In this document: positions 24,244-33,800 of the stretch, in pieces | Layout of the letters: every line of letters begins with the position of its first letter | Numbering within the stretch: position 1 is the stretch's first letter | Assembly (NCBI RefSeq): GCF_947491795.1 | Contig: NZ_CANLKW010000006.1 | Span: forward strand, 1-64,000 | Direction: 5' to 3' | Length of the DNA: 64,000 nt | Origin: an uncultured Roseobacter sp. | Lineage (GTDB): Bacteria; Pseudomonadota; Alphaproteobacteria; Rhodobacterales; Rhodobacteraceae | Position numbers and translations under genes: made by a program | Notes under the pieces: generated by a model | What the model saw: only the letters and a program-made list of their open reading frames with translations | Database searches by the model: none | Told to the model about the DNA's origin: nothing

Positions 24244-25380
24244 TCAATAGGCCGGCTCCAGGCGGGTCTGTGCAGGCACCTGATGCTTTTTCGCAGGGAT
24301 CAGCAGCAACGAGACAAAGGCACTGACGGCGCGGGCCTGGGCCCCGAGTTTCGCAAAAAAGCGCCCGTCCTCTTTGGCCTGTGCCAGATCGGCGTTGGCT
24401 TTCTGCATTTTCTCCAGTCCCGGTTGCCAGCGCGGGTGTTCGATATCGAGCGTGATCGGGAAAATCTGCTCGCTGAGCTTGCTGGTCTTAGTAAAGACCT
24501 CATGCGCGTACCAGTCCGGGTCCACGCCGAGGGCTTTGTGAAAGGCCGGGCGCTGGTGGTCGCGCACATACATCGTGGAATAGACTGCCGTCAGGAAGAA
24601 TTTGATCCAGAGGACGTTCTTTCCTTTTGTCAGTTTGGGGTCGGTTTTCATCAGCAGGGCAAAGGCTTCGCCATGGCTGAACTCGTCATTGCACCACTCT
24701 TCGAACCATTTGAAAATCGGGTGGAACCGGTGCTGGGGGTTTTCCTGCAGATGCCGGAAGATGGTGATGTAGCGTGCATAGCCGATCTTTTCCGACAGAT
24801 AGGTCGCATAGTAGATGAACTTGGGCCGGAAGTAGGTGTATTTCTTCTTTTGCGTCAGGAACCCGAGGTTCACGCGCAGGCCCGCCTCGCGCAGGGCGTC
24901 ATTGATAAAGCCTGCGTGCCGGGCTTCGTCCCGTGCCATCAGCTGGAACAGACGGGTGATGTCTTCGTTGTTGCCGCGCCGTTTCATCTCTTTGTAGAGC
25001 ACGCAGCCCGAAAACTCGGCCGTGCAGGACGAGATCAGAAAGTCGATGAACTCCTTTTTGAGCTGCGGCTCCATGTTTTCCCAGTCCACGGTGTCCCAGT
25101 CGTCGTTCTTTTTGAAGTGGCCTTTGTTGGGGTCGGCCTCCATCTGGGCGATCAGCCGGTCCCATTCGCCGCGCACCGGCGAGACATCTATCGCGTCCAG
25201 CTCATCAAAATCGGTCGTGTAAAACCGGGGGGTGAGCAGCGTGTTGGACATCGCCGTCTCGGTGGCGAAATCGTCGTCGTATTTCGCCTGTTCTTCCTGA
25301 ATGGCGAGACCTTCTTCGACGGTGGTCGCGTCGGCGGTGTGCTTGCCTTCGTACTTTTCGGGTGTGTTCTGGACGTTCAC
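24244..25380 (-). CDS. acsF: oxygen-dependent Mg-protoporphyrin IX monomethyl ester cyclase (AcsF)
   Basis: AcsF is the diiron oxygenase that forms ring E under aerobic conditions. The 378 aa product has SSCTAEFSGCVLYKE (Glu122) and MARDEARHAGFIND (Glu152, His155), plus CNDEFSHGEAFALLM, the second ligand set. The start is a GTG at 25380 (read VNVQNTPEKY), preceded by AGAGGAGG and overlapping the upstream stop (GTGA). No bchE, the anaerobic cyclase, is present in the window, which fits aerobic phototrophy. Confidence 0.96.
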   Translation of the reverse strand: MNVQNTPEKYEGKHTADATTVEEGLAIQEEQAKYDDDFATETAMSNTLLTPRFYTTDFDELDAIDVSPVRGEWDRLIAQMEADPNKGHFKKNDDWDTVDWENMEPQLKKEFIDFLISSCTAEFSGCVLYKEMKRRGNNEDITRLFQLMARDEARHAGFINDALREAGLRVNLGFLTQKKKYTYFRPKFIYYATYLSEKIGYARYITIFRHLQENPQHRFHPIFKWFEEWCNDEFSHGEAFALLMKTDPKLTKGKNVLWIKFFLTAVYSTMYVRDHQRPAFHKALGVDPDWYAHEVFTKTSKLSEQIFPITLDIEHPRWQPGLEKMQKANADLAQAKEDGRFFAKLGAQARAVSAFVSLLLIPAKKHQVPAQTRLEPAY

Positions 25381-25673
25381 AGCGTGACCTCCTCTGAGAA
25401 GGAAAACTCGCACAGCTCCATGATCTCAAAGTCGCCGGTCAGGCGGGTCCAGAGCCGTTCGAGTTTGCTGGCGCGGATGATTGTGGCCTCGCGGTCTTCA
25501 GAGACGATCTCTCCGAAGGGGGCCATGATTTCTCCGCCGTGGACCTGGACTTCATCGCCCGGATAGATCACAGCGCCGTTGTTGAACCGCACATGCGCGT
25601 GCAGGCTCTCGAATTTATGGCTGATCTCGACGGTGCAGGGGGCCCGTTCGATCTCTTTTGTCAGTAGTCCCAT
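25377..25673 (-). CDS. 98 aa conserved protein between puhC and acsF
   Basis: The product begins MGLLTKEIERAPCTVEISHK and continues LHAHVRFNNGAVIYPGDEVQVHG, ending EFSFSEEVTL. It is soluble, about 98 aa, with no signal peptide. I start at the ATG 25673 with GGAGGAAGCCACC before it. The stop overlaps the acsF GTG. A protein of this size is usual at this site in related clusters, so it is probably a cyclase or assembly accessory, but I cannot name a function from sequence. Confidence 0.8.
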   Translation of the reverse strand: MGLLTKEIERAPCTVEISHKFESLHAHVRFNNGAVIYPGDEVQVHGGEIMAPFGEIVSEDREATIIRASKLERLWTRLTGDFEIMELCEFSFSEEVTL

Positions 25674-25692
25674 GGTGGCTTCCTCCAATGGT

Positions 25693-26160
25693 TCAGGGTT
25701 GGACCAGCAGCCTGGCGAAGGTGCGGGTGTTGGATGCGCCAAAGCCCATAAGCTCGGCGGACCATCCGGTGACGGGGTCGTTTAAGGAAAGGCGGTTGCC
25801 TTCGCGCAGCTGCAACAGCACAGGGGCGGTGGTATCCGCACCCGACTTGCCACGCTCGCGCGCAATCACGCGTTCGATGCCGGCGACAAAGCCGCCCTTG
25901 TCCGACGCGAAATCGGCGATCACGGTGCCGGTCTCGTCCAGCACGCGGGCCGCACCCGATGCATCGCCCGACAGGTGGATGGCCCGCTGGGCGATAATGG
26001 CGCCCGCAGGCGGCTGGCTGTCCGGTTCGCGGCCCGTAAAGGTGGCGATGCTGACGATGACAAGGATCAGACCAACCAGGCCGAACATGACCCGCACAAG
26101 GATCAGCGGGACAAGCTCTTCGGGTTTGGCGTGGATGCGGGGCTGTGTCTGGCTTGCCAT
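25693..26160 (-). CDS. puhC: photosynthetic complex assembly protein PuhC
   Basis: PuhC helps reaction-centre and LH1 formation in Rhodobacter. The 155 aa product has an N-terminal membrane anchor (LILVRVMFGLVGLILVIVSI) and a soluble domain with FVAGIERVIARERGK and FGASNTRTFARLLVQP. I chose the ATG at 26160 (MASQTQPRIH) over an in-frame upstream start inside puhB. It sits between puhB and the 98 aa ORF. Confidence 0.9.
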   Translation of the reverse strand: MASQTQPRIHAKPEELVPLILVRVMFGLVGLILVIVSIATFTGREPDSQPPAGAIIAQRAIHLSGDASGAARVLDETGTVIADFASDKGGFVAGIERVIARERGKSGADTTAPVLLQLREGNRLSLNDPVTGWSAELMGFGASNTRTFARLLVQP

Positions 26161-26164
26161 GATC

Positions 26165-26812
26165 TTACTCCGCCGCCAGAGCATTTGTGGCCGCCGGGCG
26201 GCTGACCACGGGCACGGAAATCCGCGCTTCTGCGGCCTCGGCCAGCAGGCTTGCGACCTCCTGTGCGCCGGGGATGCAGCGCAGGGCGGGCTGGGTGCGT
26301 TTGATATACCAGGGCCGCACGTGGGGCCAGCAGACCAGATAGCTCAGCCGGGTGTCGCCCATCGTCTCCAGCGCGATCGTGCCGGTGCCGCCCCGGCGCA
26401 GGTCGAGCATGGCATTGCCGATCTGGGTATAGGGCAGGTTCAGCGTCACTGTCAGGGCCGCCCCGATGCGCATGACCACGCGGGCGTCTGTGACAGTGTA
26501 CATCGTGGCCCGGGCCTGGACCCAGGCAACGGCGAGGAGCAGGCCGCAGACCACGGCCCCCAGCATCAGGAAAGGCACTGTCGCCCCGATGGCACGGCCC
26601 AGCGGCAGCAGATCGGACACAGAGACAAACCGCCAGAGCGCCAGCAGCACAAAATACCCCGCCACCCATTTCAGTGCCAGCGCATCAACCGCCAGCGCGT
26701 GCCAGTCCGGGCGCCCCTGCCAGAGGATCTGCTCTCCGGCGGGTGGTTTTTCGGGCAGCCCCTCAACGGGCTCGATTTCAAAATCGTCGTGGACGTGGGG
26801 GTTATGAGACAT
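26165..26812 (-). CDS. puhB: photosynthetic complex assembly protein PuhB
   Basis: PuhB is a membrane assembly factor for the reaction centre. The 215 aa product starts MSHNPHVHDDFEIEPVEGLP, with GEQILWQGRPDW, a PH-like fold common to the family. It has hydrophobic segments VAGYFVLLALWRFV and VPFLMLGAVVCGLLLAVAWV. It begins 110 bp after puhA and is followed by puhC with a 4 bp gap. Confidence 0.9.
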   Translation of the reverse strand: MSHNPHVHDDFEIEPVEGLPEKPPAGEQILWQGRPDWHALAVDALALKWVAGYFVLLALWRFVSVSDLLPLGRAIGATVPFLMLGAVVCGLLLAVAWVQARATMYTVTDARVVMRIGAALTVTLNLPYTQIGNAMLDLRRGGTGTIALETMGDTRLSYLVCWPHVRPWYIKRTQPALRCIPGAQEVASLLAEAAEARISVPVVSRPAATNALAAE

Positions 26813-26863
26813 GGCGAGTATCTCCTTTTGCTGTGCACTGTTCAGAATGCGCCACCCGGGACA

Positions 26864-26924
26864 GGCCGGACCCCGAAAGGGCCGGACCGGTTACCCGATA
26901 TGACGCAGGAGGCATCACCGCCTC
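26864..26924. repeat. structured puhA-puhB spacer
   Basis: The 110 bp gap has a direct repeat GGCCGGACC (26864-26872 and 26880-26888) and a small hairpin GAGGC-atcacc-GCCTC (26909-26924) reaching the puhA stop. These may stabilise puhA mRNA or weaken read-through into puhB. Confidence 0.4.
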
Positions 26925-27690
26925 AGATCTTCGGGTCCGCACGGTTACCGGCAAAAAGCTTGCCGCCACCGTAGTAACCGGAGATTTTATCCTCCTCCAG
27001 GCAGGTCACCTGCCGGGGAGAGGCAATTGTCGGGATGGTCGCGAAATGTTTGCCGTGCAACGCGTGAACACTGACCCGGTCGGACCAGATGCGCGCAAAG
27101 GTCAGCGGCATCAGGCGCGTGCCCGAGCCCCATTTGCTGTCCAGTTCCATTTCCAGGTAGCGCACCATCTGCTCGGGCTCATCAATCCACATGTCGGTGA
27201 TCTTGCCGACGATTTCACCGTCACCTGCGATCACCGGCAGCCCGCGCGGATCGCGGCCTGCGGCAACGCGGAACCCTTCGGCGCCTGACATCGGAACGAT
27301 TTTCGGATGCCCGTGGCCATCCAGTTCCGGGGCATCGCGGCGCGGTGCCCAGGAGGCGGGGCCCACACCGTCGAGCATCGGATCGCCTGTGGGCTCCAGC
27401 GGATAGCCGTTGCCGGGGCCTGTGCGTTTAAGCGCGATATCGCTGCGTTCGGGGGTCTGTCCGCTGGGCACGGTCACGTCGCCGCGGCCATGGGGCAGTT
27501 TGAACGTTTTGTCCGCAGGCAGTGGCCACATGCCGGTGTTGGACGACGGGTTGCCCTCGTCATCTTCCAGCGGGTAGCCCTCGCGCATGTTCTCGCGCTG
27601 GATCCAGATGATCAGCGCCGCAAAGAATATGTAGAAAAGCCAGAGCGTTACGCTCGCCAGATCTACTTCGCCAAAGAATGTTCCAGTCAT
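26923..27690 (-). CDS. puhA: reaction centre H subunit (PuhA)
   Basis: PuhA is the single-span H subunit that caps the reaction centre on the cytoplasmic side. The 255 aa product has one N-terminal membrane helix (VTLWLFYIFFAALIIWIQRE), the YPLEDDEG segment, GLPVIAGDGEIVGKITDMWIDEPE (PRC-barrel) and a C-terminal DKISGYYGGGKLF. The start at 27690 (MTGTFFGEVD) has GAGGAAACACA before it. Genes for L and M (puf) would be expected left of the window. Confidence 0.97.
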   Translation of the reverse strand: MTGTFFGEVDLASVTLWLFYIFFAALIIWIQRENMREGYPLEDDEGNPSSNTGMWPLPADKTFKLPHGRGDVTVPSGQTPERSDIALKRTGPGNGYPLEPTGDPMLDGVGPASWAPRRDAPELDGHGHPKIVPMSGAEGFRVAAGRDPRGLPVIAGDGEIVGKITDMWIDEPEQMVRYLEMELDSKWGSGTRLMPLTFARIWSDRVSVHALHGKHFATIPTIASPRQVTCLEEDKISGYYGGGKLFAGNRADPKI

Positions 27691-27712
27691 TGTGTTTCCT
27701 CCTGAAACGGGG

Positions 27713-29143
27713 TCATGTCGGGAAATCGGCAAGGCCCATCGGGCGCATGTCGCTTTCCATCGGGGTGAGGGGACCACTTTGGCGCACGAGCGGACCCAGG
27801 ATGACGAGAGTGACGAAAAGCAGGCCAATCTCGGTATGGTAAACAAAGGAATAGCCGGTTGCGGGGCTGTTCAGCGCCTCGCCCAGCTGGCCGGATGTGG
27901 CCGCATGGCCGACCCAGTCGCGCAGCCCGCCGCCGATCGCGATGGACAGGCCCGCAGCGGTGGCCTGGGCGGCCCCCCAGGCGCCAAGCGCCAGACCGCG
28001 TCCGGCAGTACCGGTCGCCGGCATGGTCATCGCGGCAGTCAGTGTTGAAACCGCAAAAAGCCCGCCGCCAAAGCCAATGAGCCCCGCACCGGCAAAGAAC
28101 AGCACGTCGGAATTCATGGGCGCGGCAAAGATCACCAGCGAAAAGGCCCAGATGCCCGCCAGAATACCGCCCCCGGCAAGGCGGAAAGAGTTGGAGCCGC
28201 GTGCAAGCCGCGCCCCGGCGAGAGCAAAGCCGATCAGTGCGCCCAGAGCCCAGAGCGCGGTCAGCAGTGTGGTCGCCGACACCGACAGCCCGAGGATTTC
28301 GCCGCCGTAAGGCTCCAGCAGCACGTCCTGCATGTTGAAGGCCATTGTCCCCACAAAAACGCACACAAGCAGTCGTCCGGCCTGACCACCGTTCGTAAAA
28401 TCAGACCAGGCGTCGGAGAATTTCGGGCGCGGGGCGGCGCGTTCGGCGCGGCTCATGGGGCGGACGTGTTCCTGTTTCCACAGCGCGATCAGGTTCAGGC
28501 CGATGCCCACAACGGCAGCCCCCTGGATGACGCGGATCAGTTTCAGCGAGGTGAAATCGGTCAGCAGCGTGCCGATGATCACGGCAGATACGCCCATGCC
28601 CACCAGGAACATCACATAGAGCAGCGCGACAACGCGTGGCCGCGTTTCATCATCTGCGCGGTCGGATGCCAGGGCCAGACCTGCCGTCTGGGTCATATGC
28701 AGCCCCAGACCTGTCATCAGAAAGGCCAGAGCGGCCAGGACTTCACCGGCAAAGGGGATCTCGTGCACCACGTCCCCGCCCAGCACCAGCAGGGCAAAGG
28801 GCATGACGGCAAGCCCGCCGAACTGCCAGAGCGAGCCGAACCAGATATAGGGCACCCGTTTCCAGCCGATGGCGGACTTATGGGTGTCAGAGCGGAACCC
28901 CAAAAGGGCCCGGAAAGGTGCGATCAGCACCGGCAGCGCGATCATGATCGCCACGATCATCGCAGGCACCGAAAGCTCCACGATCATCACCCGGTTGAGC
29001 GTGCCCAGAAGCAGCACAGAGGCCATGCCAACAGAGACCTGAAAGAGCGACAGCCGCAGCAACTGGTCCATCGGCAGCCCGTCGCTGGCGGCATCGGCGA
29101 ATGGCATCGCCCTGAGGGACATATTCTGCAGCCGTGCCTTCAT
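27713..29143 (-). CDS. lhaA: light-harvesting 1 assembly protein LhaA (PucC family)
   Basis: LhaA is a 12-helix major-facilitator-like membrane protein that helps LH1 assembly, possibly by handing over bacteriochlorophyll. The 476 aa product has LLLGTLNRVMIVELSVPA, GFRSDTHKSAIGWKRVPYIW, and FVGTMAFNMQDVLLEPYGGEILG, typical of the BCD/PucC family. The ATG at 29143 overlaps the bchM stop. A second PucC-family gene lies at 41323. Confidence 0.94.
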   Translation of the reverse strand: MKARLQNMSLRAMPFADAASDGLPMDQLLRLSLFQVSVGMASVLLLGTLNRVMIVELSVPAMIVAIMIALPVLIAPFRALLGFRSDTHKSAIGWKRVPYIWFGSLWQFGGLAVMPFALLVLGGDVVHEIPFAGEVLAALAFLMTGLGLHMTQTAGLALASDRADDETRPRVVALLYVMFLVGMGVSAVIIGTLLTDFTSLKLIRVIQGAAVVGIGLNLIALWKQEHVRPMSRAERAAPRPKFSDAWSDFTNGGQAGRLLVCVFVGTMAFNMQDVLLEPYGGEILGLSVSATTLLTALWALGALIGFALAGARLARGSNSFRLAGGGILAGIWAFSLVIFAAPMNSDVLFFAGAGLIGFGGGLFAVSTLTAAMTMPATGTAGRGLALGAWGAAQATAAGLSIAIGGGLRDWVGHAATSGQLGEALNSPATGYSFVYHTEIGLLFVTLVILGPLVRQSGPLTPMESDMRPMGLADFPT

Positions 29144-29883
29144 GCGCGCAGCTCCAGGGCTTCGGAAATGTAGAACCCCGACGATATCCGGTCCACCGGA
29201 CGCAGCATGCCGTTCACACCCTGCGACCGCGCGGCCTGGGCCAGCGGCTGGTGCGCATGGGGGATCATCACCGGGCTGCGGTCGCTGCGCGGAAAGAGTT
29301 TGCCCGCATACCACATCGCCATCAGCAGGCGCGTGCGCGGGGCAACGGTAAAGGCAATGGTGCGCGATGTGCGCTTTTCCAGTGCGGCCAGCGCGCGGCC
29401 GATATCGTCGGCGGTGTAGTAGATCAGGCTGTCCATGGCGATCACATGATCAAACCGCCCCAGCGCCGGGCGCAGCATGTCGCCAGAGGCAAAGCTGACC
29501 CGTTTACGCAGGTCGGCGGGCAGACGCTGCTCTGCAATCTCGACCAGTTGCGGCGAGATATCGACGGCCAGCACATCCGCGCCGCGTTTTGCCAGCTCGA
29601 TGGTCATCTGACCGGCGCCGCAGCCCGCATCGAGCACCCGCGCGCCCGTCAGATCGGCGGGCAGACGGCTCAGCAGCAGCGCGCGCATCCGGTCACGGCC
29701 TTCGCGCACAGTCTGGCGGATCTTTGAAACCGGCGCGTCAGAGGTCAGCCGTTCCCAGGTGCGGGTGGCTGTTTTGTCGAAATAGGTCTCTACCCGTTCC
29801 AGAGTCGCGCCATATCCCGGCACCGGTTTTTCCGCCCGGGCCGGGATATCTCCCGCCTCTGCAAAGGTTGCCTCATCGCGCAT
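29140..29883 (-). CDS. bchM: Mg-protoporphyrin IX O-methyltransferase (BchM)
   Basis: BchM methylates the C13 propionate of Mg-protoporphyrin IX. The 247 aa product has the SAM motif VLDAGCGAGQMTIELAKRG at about 83-100, the DMLRPALGRFDHVIAMDSLIYY core and TVAPRTRLLMAMWYAGKLFPR. It starts at the bchL stop (TGATG) and overlaps lhaA (ATGA). Confidence 0.97.
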   Translation of the reverse strand: MRDEATFAEAGDIPARAEKPVPGYGATLERVETYFDKTATRTWERLTSDAPVSKIRQTVREGRDRMRALLLSRLPADLTGARVLDAGCGAGQMTIELAKRGADVLAVDISPQLVEIAEQRLPADLRKRVSFASGDMLRPALGRFDHVIAMDSLIYYTADDIGRALAALEKRTSRTIAFTVAPRTRLLMAMWYAGKLFPRSDRSPVMIPHAHQPLAQAARSQGVNGMLRPVDRISSGFYISEALELRA

Positions 29884-30782
29884 CAGTCAAATCCAAGCAG
29901 TTCAAAGATTTCGCGGTCCGGCAGCGGGGCAGGGGCCAGCGGCTCTGTCCCGTTCCACAGGGTTTCGGCCAGACGGATGTATTCCTTGCGCACCTGGACG
30001 ATCTCCTCGTCATCGGGCATCTCAAAGAGGGTCTTTTTCTTCAGACGCGAGCGGCGGATCGCATCAAGATCAGGCATATGCGCAATCCGGTTAAAGCCCA
30101 CGGTTTTGCAATAGCGGTCCACCTCATCCGTCTCATGCGACCGGTTGGCCACACAGCCCGCCAGCCGCACCTTGTAGTTGGCCGATTTGGCCTGCACGGC
30201 GGCGATGATCCGGTTCATCGCATAGATGCTGTCGAAATCATTGGCCGTCACGATCAGGGCGCGGTCCGCATGCTGCAGGGGGGCGGCAAAACCACCGCAG
30301 ACCACATCGCCCAGCACGTCAAAGATCACAACGTCTGTGTCTTCCAGCAGGTGGTGCTGTTTGAGCAGTTTGACCGTCTGGCCAACCACATATCCGCCAC
30401 AGCCTGTGCCCGCCGGTGGCCCGCCGGCCTCGACGCATTTCACACCGTTGAAGCCTTCAAAAACAAAGTCCTCCGCGCGCAGCTCTTCGGGGTGGAAATC
30501 CACCTCCTTGAGAATATCGATGACCGTCGGTTGCAGCGTGCCGGTCAGCGTAAAGGTACTGTCGTGTTTGGGATCACAGCCGATCTGCAACACCCGCCGG
30601 CCCAGCATCGAAAACGCTGCCGACAGGTTGGAAGAGGTGGTCGATTTGCCGATGCCGCCTTTGCCGTAAACGGAAAAGACCTTGGCACCCTCGATTTTGG
30701 CGGTCTCATCTTGGTGGACCTGAACGGAGCCTTCGCCGTCCTGACCGCGCAGAGAGGGGGGTGTTCTGTCCAGTGGACTCAT
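29883..30782 (-). CDS. bchL: protochlorophyllide reductase iron protein (BchL)
   Basis: BchL is the NifH-like ATPase of the dark-operative protochlorophyllide reductase. The 299 aa product has the P-loop YGKGGIGKST at 39-48 and Fe-S cysteines Cys128 (GTGCGGYVVG) and Cys162 (DVVCGGFAAP). Its C-terminus is WNGTEPLAPAPLPDREIF. It is separated from bchH by 94 bp that contain a repeat element. It partners BchN-BchB encoded upstream. Confidence 0.98.
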   Translation of the reverse strand: MSPLDRTPPSLRGQDGEGSVQVHQDETAKIEGAKVFSVYGKGGIGKSTTSSNLSAAFSMLGRRVLQIGCDPKHDSTFTLTGTLQPTVIDILKEVDFHPEELRAEDFVFEGFNGVKCVEAGGPPAGTGCGGYVVGQTVKLLKQHHLLEDTDVVIFDVLGDVVCGGFAAPLQHADRALIVTANDFDSIYAMNRIIAAVQAKSANYKVRLAGCVANRSHETDEVDRYCKTVGFNRIAHMPDLDAIRRSRLKKKTLFEMPDDEEIVQVRKEYIRLAETLWNGTEPLAPAPLPDREIFELLGFD

Positions 30783-30817
30783 GTCAGTTTCCTTTCAGGA
30801 GGGCGCGCACCCCCCGC

Positions 30818-30858
30818 TTCTTCTGGCTTTAAATATCCCCGCCGGAGGCTCCCGCGGG
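30818..30858. repeat. dispersed hairpin repeat, copy A (bchH-bchL spacer)
   Basis: Starts TTCTTCTGGC and continues tttAAATATCCCC, then GCCGGAGGCTCCCGCGGG. It shares the TTCTTCTGGC...AAATATCCC core with copies at about 34617 and 36034 and is the most diverged of the three. Confidence 0.5.
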
Positions 30859-30876
30859 CTGATGTTGCGCAGAGGA

Positions 30877-33800
30877 TCATTGTGCTGCGATCCCTTCGAG
30901 CTGGTCCTCAAGCGCGTCGGCAGCATCCTGGAGGGCTGCCAGCGTCTCTGCGTCCGGGGACCAGTAATTCCTGTCATTGGCTTCCAGCAGACGGTTCGCC
31001 ATTCGGCTCGACGCCGTCGGGTTCAGATCTGCGAGCCGCTGGCGCATTTCGGCGTCCAGCACAAAGGTTTCCGAAATCCGCTGATATACCCAGGGATCGA
31101 CCTGCCCGGTGGTCGCCGACCAGCCCAGGGTGTTGGTCACATGCGCCTCGATCTGGCGGACACCCTCGGCGCCGTGTTTCAGCAAACCTTCGTAGAACTT
31201 GGGGTTCAGACTGCGTGCACGGGTCTCCAGCGCCACCTGATCTTTCAGGGTCCGCACTTTGCCCGCGCCGCGTGTCTGATCACCGATATAGACCGCCGCA
31301 TCCGACCCCCTGGCCCGTTTGACCGCGCGGGCAATGCCCCCCAGCGTGTCAAAATAGTGATCAACGGTGGTAACACCCAGCTCAACCGATTCCAGGTTCT
31401 GATAGGCCACATCGACTTCGGCCAGCTGTGACTGCAGCAGACCGGCATTGGCCGAAGCTTTGCCGTCGGTGCCATAGGCAAAGCTTTTGCGCGCCTCATA
31501 GGCATCTGCCAGCTCGTCCTCGTCACCAAAAGCAGAGCTGTCGACCAGTTGATTGACGTTGGAGCCGTAGGCCCCTTCGGCGTTGGAAAAGACCCGCAGT
31601 GCGGCCTCTTCGATCCCGCAACCGGTTTTTTCCATATAGGCCAGCGCATGGGTGCGGATGAAATTCTGTTCGGGCGGCTCGTCCGCCTGCGCGCATTTCA
31701 GCGAGGCCTCGGCCAGCATACGGGTCTGCAGGGGCAGCAGATCGCGGAAAATGCCCGACAGCGTCATGATGACATCGATGCGCGGGCGTCCCAGCGCCTC
31801 CAGCGGGATCAGATCAGCCCCGGCCAGGCGGCCAAAGCTGTCAAAACGCGGCGTGCAGCCCATCAGGGCCAGAGCCTGGGCAATCGGGCCGCCGTCGGAT
31901 TTGATGTTGTCGCTGCCCCAGAGCACCAGGGCCACCGTGCGGGGCAGGGTAGCATGTGTGTCCAGCAGCAGCTGCGCCTGTTTCGCGCCGTCCTGACAGG
32001 CAAAGGCTGTGGGCATGCGGAACGGATCAAAGGCGTGGATATTGCGACCCGTCGGCAGCACATCTGCAGACCGGATCAGGTCGCCGCCGGGCACCGGCGG
32101 GATGAAATGGCCGCCAAGCGCGCGGCAAATCGCGTCCAGCTCGGTTTCTTCCTGCAGCAGCTGGTCGACACGTGCGCGGGTCTCGTCATCGGCGTCCTGC
32201 ATGATGCTGATGTATTCGGCACGCGCGCTGTCGCTGATTTTCTGGCCGACAACATGCAGCCCGTCCGGGATCAGCGCATCCTCGGTCTCCAGCAGCTTCA
32301 GCCAGAGCGCATCAGGGGCTGTGCCGCCCATATCAACGGCTTCCGCCTGATCGGCAATCAGCGCCTCCAGCTCTTCGCGTTCACAGGCACCGGGCAGCAG
32401 TGCGCGCCAGCGGGTCAGGCTGTCTTTGAGCTCCGCCAGCCCTTTGTAAAGCCCGGACTGCGCCAGCGGCGGGGTCATATGGGTCACGGTGACCGCTCCG
32501 GAACGCCGCTTGGCCAGGGTCGCCTCGGAGGGATTGTTCGAGGCATAAAGATAAACATTCGGCATCTCGCCGATCAGCCTGTCGGGCCAGTCCTGCGCGC
32601 CCGGGCCGGCCTGCTTGCCAGGCATGAATTCCAGCGCGCCATGCATGCCGAAATGCAGCAGCACATCCGCCTCGAATGTGTTTCGCAGCCACAGATAAAA
32701 GGTCATAAAGGCATGGGTCGGCGCAAAACCCTTCTCGAACAGGAGCCGCATCGGATCGCCTTCGTATCCGAACGCGGGCTGCACACCGACAAAGACGTTG
32801 CCAAACTGACGGCCCAGCACGAAAACCCCGCGCCCGTCTGATTGCACGCGGCCGGGGGCCGGGCCCCAGACGGCTTCGATCTCGTCCAGCGCGGGCGTGC
32901 CCTGAACAATCGCATCCGCACTCACATGGGCGGCAACATTGGCTTCCTGGCCGAATTCGGCGGCATTTCCCTCAAGGACTGCCGCGCGCAGATCTTCAAC
33001 AGAGGCAGGGACATCCACCGAATATCCGTCCTCTTGGAGCCGCGCCAACGTGTTGAAAAGGCTCTGGAAAACGCTCAGATAAGCGGCGGTGCCAACAGCG
33101 CCCGCATTGGGGGGGAAACCAAACAGAACAATGCCCACTTTCTTGTCGGCACGTTCGCTGCGGCGCAGACGGGCCAGCCTGATGGTCTTTTCCACGAGGC
33201 TGTCGATGCGTTCGGGGCAGGGGGCCATGGCTTTGGCGTCAGAGACGCTGGCACAGCGATGGGCACAACCGTTGCAGCCCGCCTCTCCGTGACGACCGGC
33301 AAAAACGGTGGGGTTGGTCGCGCCGTCCAGTTCCGGCAGAGCAATAAGCATCGTGGTCTCGATCGGTCCGAGACCCTGCGCGCTGTCGGCCCATTGCGCC
33401 AGTGTCTGAAACTCCAGCGGATGGGCCGCAACATAGGGCACATCAAGGCCCTTAAGCACCTCAATCGCCGAGACGTTGTCATTATATGCAGGGCCGCCCA
33501 CCAGCGAGAACCCGGTCAGTGAGACCATCGCATCAATATGAACGCCGTCGGCGTCTCTGAAATAGGCATCAACCGCAGGGCGCGCATCGAGCCCGCCCGC
33601 AAAGGCAGCCAGAACACGGATGCCGCGGGCCTCAAAGGCCCGGATGACGGCATCATAATGCGCCGTGTCAGAGGACAGCACATATGACCGCATCATCAGC
33701 AGGCCAACGGTGTATTGCGCCCCGTCCGGTGTGGGCAGGGCTGTGATATCTGTGGTGATCCGCCCGGGCAGATCCGGATGATAGAGCCCGGCGTCGGGGT

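Noticed and set aside
23890..25566. A 558-codon plus-strand open frame
   Set aside because: It is antisense to acsF and puhE and has no recognisable features.
31549..32841. A 430-codon plus-strand open frame
   Set aside because: It is antisense to bchH; codon composition reflects the opposite strand of bchH.
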